DNA from: Apricaphanius iberus | Lineage: Eukaryota > Chordata > Actinopteri > Cyprinodontiformes > Aphaniidae | NCBI GenBank assembly: GCA_028564705.1 | Contig: JAPXFQ010000398.1 | Location: 2,976,001 to 3,040,000 of the forward strand | Direction: 5' to 3' | Length of the DNA stretch: 64,000 bases | Part shown: piece by piece, positions 56,601 to 64,000 of the stretch | Numbering within the stretch: position 1 is the first letter of the stretch | Layout: each line of letters starts with the position of its first letter | Notes under the pieces: generated by a model | Seen by the model: only the letters and a program-made list of their open reading frames with translations | The model's database searches: none | What the model was told of the DNA's origin: nothing | Position numbers and translations under genes: made by a program

Positions 56601-59600
56601 CCATAATCTATTTTTTTATTGAAATGAGGGGTTAAGTTTTGTTTAAAACAAACAAATAAAAATTTTTTTATCCTGATTAATTTGTGTTTCATATTTTGCC
56701 CTAGAATATTATCTTCCACTTAACAGAATGAATCAAGGAATTTGAATAATTGGGTATCAAAAATCTCCACTTCTTGGATGTTAGGGACTTATGAATACAG
56801 GTGCAACATTTTAACATGAACATCTATATAGAAGCTATTTAAATTTATATTTACATAACCATATCAAATACTGTGTAAATAATAGTTTTTTGTGTTGTTT
56901 TGCACAGTTTTGCTAAAGTGCATGCAAAACCTTTAAACGAATGACAAGATGTAACGCATCCATAAGAAAAATAACTACGTCAGGGAAAAAAAAGGTACAG
57001 AAAACAAGAGTAAGTCGATTTCGCAAGGTGTCAAAGAGGTCATGTTTTGTCACTCACACACACACACACACACACACATACTCACACACATACACGATGG
57101 ATCAAAAATGAAAACGATGTTGATAAAGCCACATTGTAAACTGTTTAATTTTCCATACACACTTGCTCTTCTGTGAAGCTTACAGTTCGATTTTTCTTTA
57201 TGTCTTCCTGTAAGGGCATGCATGGAGCTGATAGCATCAAACTCTGTGTCTTGTTGGGAGGCAGGAGGGCAACAAACACAGAAGAAAGAAGATGAGGGAA
57301 CATTCTGTAATTAGTCAGAAAAGTAAATAACAGGAAAGAGGTGCAATGCTGTCTTTCATAAGAAAACCAGAAGTAGCATCAGATATATTTCTCTGAAATA
57401 AGTTGAAATTCGGTTCAGGGTGTGTCTTGGATAAACTGACAAGCTAAACAGGGCCAAATTGAAACTGGGATTCTAACCAGCTTAAAACATTTTTATTTTC
57501 AGAAACGTTTATCAGGCTTTAGCATACATAGAAAGTAATATGTCAATAGTAGAATATAAGAAAAATGTATACTGTTGTCATACCAGTAGAATGTTAGCCC
57601 TCTATTCCAGAAATTAATTGTTAATTATTCCTCAAAGTTGCCGACAGTGCTCGTTTTGATCTGACCAACACATCGGAATATTTTTGGAACATTTCTTAGT
57701 CATCTATGATAAAATCATGTTTACAAACTCAACTACAAATGTTTATGTGTATGACTGTCTACAGCCAAAGTGCAAAAAACAACTACTTTGGCCCAAACAT
57801 GCCCTAGAAGGCCTTTAAGATGAAAACAGAACTGGCTTTGCTATTTCTCTGTTAGAAAAACAGGCCGCTCCTTAAAACTCAACGACATTTAAATGGCTTG
57901 GATAAACATGATTTTGAGTTAATCACAAACATATGAAAAAAAAGTTGAACCTTAATTCTATCATCTTTCTTTTTAAATGGCTTTGTATTATTTTTATCAA
58001 TTTACTTTATTTTACACATTTAAGTTATGAAAGAATTAAAGTCATGAAAGAAAAACTTTAAACAAAGTCATTTTTAAAGTTTTCTGTCTTGTACATGATT
58101 CTTGTGAAATAGAATTCCAGAGAAAAATGCGACATCTTCAGAGTTATGTATCTGTTTAGTGACGTCCTGGCAAGTTTAAAGTAAAATAACAGCATTTGGA
58201 AAAAAAAGCAAAAAAGTTGGATGTTTATTAATGCTGATTTACATTTTTTGTTTTTACGTTTTTTAAAATTGATTTAATTGTTGTAGGTTTTCATCTTTAT
58301 GTAAGGAATCAACTGGTAGATTGACAATACGTGAACTTCAGTATCATTCTTTAAATTTAATGGGCATAGTTGATAATTTTTCATTTTTTCCCTTTTTTTA
58401 GTTGCCCTTAGACTTTTGGTTTGCCGTCTGATAGTAACACTTTTTTTTCCTCATTAAGACATTTGGGGAAGATACAATAAAAGAAAGAAACCAATAACTT
58501 GAAGGTCAAAAACACTCTCAAAGATGCACAAAGTGATTAAATGACCTTACAAAATTCAGAGATCAGTGAATACAGCAATAATCAACAAAAAGCAGCAAGG
58601 AAATGTGCAAGACAAAACACAAAAACACTCTTGCAGCATTCAAGTAAACACTGTCATTTCTTATCCATTTTTAAGCAGTATTAATCCTCTGCCAACAAGG
58701 GCATCAGACCTCTAATTTCTCTCAACAGCTGTGTCAAAGCAATACATCACACCAGCAAGCCATGCAGTCCGTGTTTTACTTGTGAATTCGAGTCTATGCA
58801 ACAGCAATGTTGCTTCAAAAAAAAAAAAAAGGATTTTGAGAACAACATCTGTCATGCCACTCAAAGTGTGTAAGTGCATCTCCAGTCAGTTTTCACAAAG
58901 CAACAAATCGCATCACCCTAAAAATTTCACTTTTAACTTGTTCATCGTATTTGAAGCCAGGAAGGGAGGTTAAAATGCTGATAATCAATTTGTCATACAT
59001 TTGGCTCACCAAGGAATGAAAAAAAAAGCTGCTGCTGAAGCTAATTATTGTGGGTAAATATGACATCAGCAAATGTTTTGTATCCACTGTATAAAATTAT
59101 AAAAAAATCGTTTACTATCTTAGTTGAAAAGCTTTATAGTTTCCGCAGGACGGCACCGCCTTGATAGTCTGGCTGCTGCCTTACCAATTACACTATTTGG
59201 CATTGCCTAAGCTGTATTTGTTCACATCCCTAAGTCTTTGGTTGTTTTTGTACAGGTCCTGATCCTTTGGGAGAACCATCCATTTTATTGTTTTGGAACC
59301 AAACTCCAAAAAAGGGACTGCTTTTGGTGTATGAGGCAAAATTGTTCCTCTTCCCCAATGTTTGCTACATTGAGAACATCTGAAACTGTGAAAGTCCTTT
59401 TAACGTTCACGCATTCATTCAGTATATTCATCTTAGCACGGTTACAATCTGCTGTTCAAATGATCATCCATTAATCTGTCTGTGGTTGTGCGCTTTTTTA
59501 TTTAAGAGTCTAAAGACTTTCTTTGTGTCAGAAAAATATCAAATCAAACAGCGGGAAAGATTTGTGGGTTTTGTAGCAACAAAATATGATAAAGTATGTG

Positions 59601-59698
59601 TTTTAATATCACATATTACATTCCTCTGCTCCTTAAAATAATGTTTTAAACTGTATTGGTAGAAATCACAACATCTTAATGTGTGCATTTCTTTACAG
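56601..59698. other. Non-coding, no supported exon
   Basis: AT-rich, with a (CA)n run at 57055-57080 and A runs near 58817. If the exon at 59699 is real, this could be its intron, but no matching upstream exon was identified. Confidence 0.4.
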
Positions 59699-60447
59699 CT
59701 ACACATCGCAAGAAAAGGATGGCTGAGCAGATACATGTTGATCTACTGAAACAAACTGTTACTGTGACTCCACCGGCGCCTGAGACCATTCAGCCTCGAA
59801 GAAAAGTTCAACAACAGCTGAATGAAGCTTTCCCCAAAGAGACACATGGACTGACTGACTGACTGAAAGCAGCAGAAAAGCAACCACCCTATTAAAAAAA
59901 GGAGAAAAAAAGGAGATTCTGTTGCGTGCTACTCTACAGACATTTGTTGAGACCAGATGTACTTCCTGCTGCCATCCACATGTTGACATTTTGTTTACAA
60001 AGAGTGTTCATGAATAAGACGAATGGACAATCTCAAAAACCATTACTAATTCTTCAAACACAGTGTACAATATGAGCCGTGTGGTCACAGACATGTCAGT
60101 TTCAACTCATTATTTACAGTGCATTAAGTGTTAAGTTATGTATTTATGAAATACTGAATCTGTAGCAAATGACAAGTTCTGCTGAGGCTGGCGTCACTGT
60201 AGGAACATTTTCATCACACAGACCTTTCAGAGTACTATCATCCAACAAGCTGTGCAGTGAAACAGCCAACTTTGTCCAAAGCTATTTTTCTTCTGAGCCT
60301 TGGTTCTTTGTTCGCACAAATTTGCCTTGATTCCCTTTGTTTTGTTTTTGTTGCTTTTTATGTTATTAACACATAATGTTTTTTATGAGACCATAAACAT
60401 GATTCAGGTTAGTATGTGTTTGTTTGTGCAAGTAAGCAAGGTACAGT

Positions 60448-60514
<67 letters not shown>

Positions 60515-60595
60515 CTAAATCTGCTATATTATATGTTGCTTACATGGTCCTTGCCAATATAAGCTCGGTGATATACTCCAAATAAAGTTAGAAAT
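59699..60595 (+). other. Candidate terminal exon with 3' UTR
   Basis: A good acceptor (GTGTGCATTTCTTTACAG, ends 59698) precedes a segment with higher GC than its flanks. Reading from 59701 it is open for 53 codons to TGA at 59860: THRKKRMAEQIHVDLLKQTV, then a proline stretch TPPAPETIQPRRK, then VQQQLNEAFPKETHGLTD. An AATAAA lies at 60581. Alternatively, translation could begin at the in-frame ATG 59719, which has A at -3 and G at +4, giving a 47-residue protein. No homologue was recognised and no upstream exon found. The repeated CTGACTGACTGA creates the stop and could be replication slippage. Confidence 0.4.
60452..60510. repeat. (TA)n microsatellite
   Basis: About 29 TA units, inside the candidate 3' UTR of the 59.7-kb exon. 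Confidence 0.95.
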
Positions 60596-61875
60596 GGATT
60601 TCTAAAAGGGAGCTTTGCTTACACATTCTCTGTTATTACACTGTAGTACACAATAACGGTTTAGGATATTGTATAGGGCAAAAAAATTACGAGTTGGCAA
60701 ATATTTAGACTACCAAAGACAACAAAAACAATTTGTTTTCTGAGAAAATGGTCAGGAAACTATGAGGGAAAATATCTGATATAAACTACAATTCGAGTTA
60801 AAGAAACAGAACAATAGTCTCTTTTTGTAAAAAAAAAAAAAATCACATGGCCTTTGTTTATTTAAAACCATAACCTTATAGATACCAACTTTGCTAGGTA
60901 GGGACATGGCTCAGTGTGGATTGCGTCCTGCTTTCGAGCACATGCAAATATAACTAGCAAAACGTCTAACTCTGTTCATTGAGTTGTATCAGATTCCTGG
61001 CATTGTCCTTTCAGCCTTTATCTAGTTTGCTGAAATCATCATTCTGAATAGGAAACAGTTTCCTTTTCCAAATTTAGCCTCAAAGTAGTTTCCCCTCATC
61101 AGCACGCAAACTAATGATAGCGGGTTACATAAGGCTGACCTCAAGAATGATTCCTGGAACCGTTTGTATAGATAAGCAAGGTTGTTGGATAATGAATCAT
61201 ATTTGATTTGATTCATACATTCAAAATATGCTAAAAACCTTGGTAATATACATTATTTTGAAACATAGTTGCGTGTAGATATATAATATTAATCTCTTAA
61301 AATAGCGACAGAAACCTGGAGCAAACAACTCACTCTGACCACAGTGAATATTTATATAAAGACAGCTATAACTGACTAATTCTAAATGCAAGACTAAAAA
61401 AACATTTATTAAAGTCAGTTATAGATTTGTGTACAGTCACTTAAGTAATTTCTTTAGTCATTTTCATATTACAAATTACAAGAGATTATGAAACAATTTG
61501 CAACAAATTACAAGAATAACATTAAATCTCAGAACAATAAAATGCTTAGCCTACTTTCTTTGTTTTTACATAGGCTACTTAATAATTAAGATTTTCTTGA
61601 ACATTTCTAAATTTTTCGAAACCTTGCCCTATGTTTGACGGGCTCATTGTAGCATGGCCTCCATCACACAGAGATGGGCATCAGAAACCTTGCAATCACA
61701 GCTGGGAATAGATTGATAGATATTCATTAAGTAACACTATTTCACCATGATTTCTTTACATATTTGAAAATATTTTTTCCTGACTTGTTTAAGAATAAAA
61801 CAACCTAGTTTAACGAATTACCTGTTATTTGCTATTCGATTTGTCTCTAATTCTATTCTACCTTTGTTAAACTTG
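60596..61875. other. Non-coding, no feature recognised
   Basis: AT-rich sequence with short open frames only and no recognised repeat. Confidence 0.45.
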
Positions 61876-61877
61876 TG

Positions 61878-61911
61878 AATGATGATGATGATGATGATGA
61901 TGATGATTATG

Positions 61912-61977
<66 letters not shown>
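61878..61977. repeat. Compound (GAT)n(ATT)n microsatellite
   Basis: About nine GAT units pass into more than twenty ATT units. This is a trinucleotide run with a point change between its two halves. Confidence 0.95.
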
Positions 61978-61978
<1 letters not shown>

Positions 61979-63004
61979 TTTTTACCAAAACATTTTGAAA
62001 AAGTGTAGTATAGCTCCTAGTTTGAAATTTGTGATCAAGTAACAGGAGGTACTAAACTTTCAAATTATTTAAATATTTAAAAAAGTAGTTTACTTTCTTT
62101 ACATTTAGTTTTGTATTTTGGATTTTAAAATGTCAAAAATATTTAAAGCAGACAGCACATCCATTGTTGTGTCTTTGTTAGAGCTGAAAGGAAAAAGGAG
62201 AGAACAAAACTCAGGACACAATAAAAATGAATTTGTGTACAATGATATAATGTTGTCATTTCATCTGTCTCTTTTCCCTAATCCCCACACAGATTTATCC
62301 CAGGAGGCCCAGAGGGGTCCCGACCTGCACACTGGGAGCAACTGTTGCACAACACAGGGCACAGTACTGTTGATATGAGCTCAAGATCCCCAACAACTTG
62401 TATTTTATTTTATTTATTTATTTTTATGAGTTTTTTTCTGGTAATCATCCGCCCAACAAATCCACTGCTGTCATCTTCTCTTGTGTTGGGCGGTGAGGGT
62501 CATCTACTGTTATGAGAGGAATTCAGATAATTTGGGACCTCTAAAAAATAAACTGAGAGCAGATTGCAGGACTTAGAAAAAATAAACTGTGGGCAGCCTT
62601 CAGCTTCACCAGATGTTCTGTCTGACTGGAGAATTATCAGAAGCCACAACAATTCAGAAGTGGAAACAATTATCCCGTCTGAAGTTGAGCCTCGCTCTTA
62701 TCAGCTGATTTCTGTTACAATGTTTTCCATGGGCACAATTAGATCCGTAACAATTGTAAACATTTACTTAGAGAAGAAAGAAAAGAATGTGTTCTTAGTA
62801 GCTGTAAGTAATAATGTTTCATTTTTTGTTTGAATAAATTCACAACCTTGAAAAAGATTTGTATGTTTGGATATCACTATAATAAGACATACATATATTT
62901 TGATTCCCCCTTCATATTACCCATTTGATGATAAGGATTACACAAATAAAACAAAAACTTATGATGGCAACAATTCAAGATCAAATATGAGAAGGTGTGG
63001 CATG
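61978..63004. other. Non-coding, no feature recognised
   Basis: Open frames of 86 and 89 codons (plus, 62118 and 62564) show no domain. A GTTGAGCCTCGCTCT region near 62682 is unremarkable. Confidence 0.4.
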
Positions 63005-63175
63005 CATCTTTCACTGCAATTACAGCTGCAGGTCTACATAGGTAAGTATCGACCAGCTATGTCAGTATACATGATTGCTATATTAATTTCCGGATAGCTC
63101 AAGCTCAGTCAGATATGAAAGAAAGCATCTGGACCGCCGTTTTCAAGTCTTGCCAAAAATGCTCTTATTGATTTA
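63005..63175 (-). mobile_element. Tc1-like relic
   Basis: CTTTCACTGCAATTACAGCT then GCAGGTCTACATAGG and AGCTCAAGCTCAGTCAGAT, followed by TTTTCAAGTCTTGCCA, is the reverse complement of part of a Tc1-like transposase gene, the same part as at 26295-26470. It is short and frame-broken. The GTAAGT at 63040 within it is not a splice site of any visible gene. Confidence 0.6.
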
Positions 63176-63269
63176 TATTTTTGGTTGTTCTAGCATCTGA
63201 CCAGTCTTTCATCTGAAACTATCCTCTGTTTCCTATCCCCGTTGATTAAAAAGCACCACAACGTCATGT

Positions 63270-63294
63270 TGCCCCCCCCCCCCCCCCCCCCCCC
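63270..63294. repeat. Poly-C run
   Basis: A run of about 24 C residues. Its exact length may be an assembly estimate. Confidence 0.9.
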
Positions 63295-63484
63295 AACATT
63301 CTGTTCTGAAAGGGCAAGTTTTGGCTCACATTCAGCATTAAGAATGTAAGCAGGGTTCAGTTTATCTAGGGGTATCAGGGTAAATGGATGAATTAGATAT
63401 GCACAGTAATCTGATATTTTCCTCATAAAAACCTTTTTAAAGCTACATATAAACATACTTCTACAACCATATATTTAACCTAAA

Positions 63485-63805
63485 TAGTAAATAGCCTGCA
63501 TTCGTATAGCACATTTTCAGTCAAACTACCACAAAATGTTTTACACTTCATTCAGTAATTCACCCATTCATGCACACATTCACATAACGGTGTTGGTAAG
63601 CTACATTGTAGCCATAACTACCCTGTGGCACACTGAGAGAAGCAAGGCTAGCCTTACACACAGGCGCCACCAGGTCCTTTTTTTCCACCGTTGACAGGCA
63701 AGGCAGGTGAAGTGTCTTGTCCAGGGACACAACAACTGAGAAAGAAAGAGCAGAGGTTCGAACCAGCAACCCAACTATGACAGGACGAACTCCAACCACC
63801 TGAGA
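63485..63805 (+). repeat. Dispersed fish repeat, copy 3
   Basis: It starts with TTCGTATAGCACATTTTCAG, continues with ACATTGTAGCCATAACTACC then CTGTGGCACACTGAGAGAAG, and ends near AAGTGTCTTGTCCAGGGACA and GAGGTTCGAACCAGCAACCC. It is the longest of the three copies (others at 22970-23240 and 37300-37560). The GGTTCGAA sequence resembles a pol III B box, so a tRNA-related origin is possible. Confidence 0.65.
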
Positions 63806-64000
63806 CAAGGTCAGTATGTTAAAGTTTGAGTGTTGTTTGATAAAACATGAAAAGGTTCAACAGGTGTTATTGCAAAGGTCTTTTTACAACTAGTGTGATG
63901 TGTGTTTCCATGGAAGGCATAGCAAGGTTGAGAAAACGCACAAAAACTAAAGGATTATTTTACTGTACATAACTAATTAGACTGTAAATTAAGTCATGTA

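Noticed and set aside
60300..60518. A 72-codon ORF ending in isoleucine-tyrosine repeats
   Set aside because: It reads through the TA microsatellite.
63040..63046. A splice donor GTAAGT after GTCTACATAG
   Set aside because: It lies within a decayed Tc1-like sequence.

Overview
The window reads as genomic DNA of a ray-finned (teleost) fish. It is AT-rich and gene-poor, it holds one clear vertebrate gene with eukaryotic splice signals, and it is crowded with repeats typical of fish genomes: Tc1-like transposons, L1-like, RTE-like and other non-LTR fragments, hAT- and PIF/Harbinger-like MITEs, an LTR and many microsatellites. The species cannot be read from the sequence.

The one well-supported gene is a beta-adrenergic receptor at 45022-46284 (+). 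It is best placed as beta-3 (adrb3; adrb3a versus adrb3b unresolved). The seven-helix body is intact in one exon. The apparent stop codon lies inside a consensus splice donor (GT at 46281), and a strong acceptor at 46725 would add four residues, as in the two-exon ADRB3 of mammals. A 39-unit AG microsatellite and several upstream ORFs lie within 600 bases of the start codon. A second, weaker gene candidate is an exon-like segment at 59699-60590, with an acceptor, 53 open codons and a polyadenylation signal.

Layout: 1-1294 has nothing clear. 1295-6805 is a Tc1-like element (minus) broken by an unclassified 1.35-kb insertion and by a 2.7-kb L1-like LINE, which is flanked by an unusual 302-base direct duplication. 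6806-26290 is mostly non-coding, with Tc1 relics, an RTE fragment, a hAT-like element holding a probable solo LTR, and a fold-back element with tRNA-like arms. 26570-28045 is a second copy of the LINE, inverted, carrying a deleted Tc1 with a TA target duplication. 28145-39868 has a PIF/Harbinger MITE, a TTAGGG-like repeat and several Tc1 remains, including a nearly full-length dead one at 35.7-37.0 kb. 41.9-47.2 kb has a LINE fragment and the receptor gene. 47.2-64.0 kb is non-coding apart from a 0.93-kb fold-back element with a cysteine-rich ORF, the exon candidate and simple repeats.

The genes do not form an operon or pathway. The main story is a receptor gene in a repeat-rich setting whose nested insertions give a relative order of events. 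No prokaryotic system, CRISPR array, rRNA or functional tRNA gene was seen. All element families were named from recognised sequence, not from a database search.
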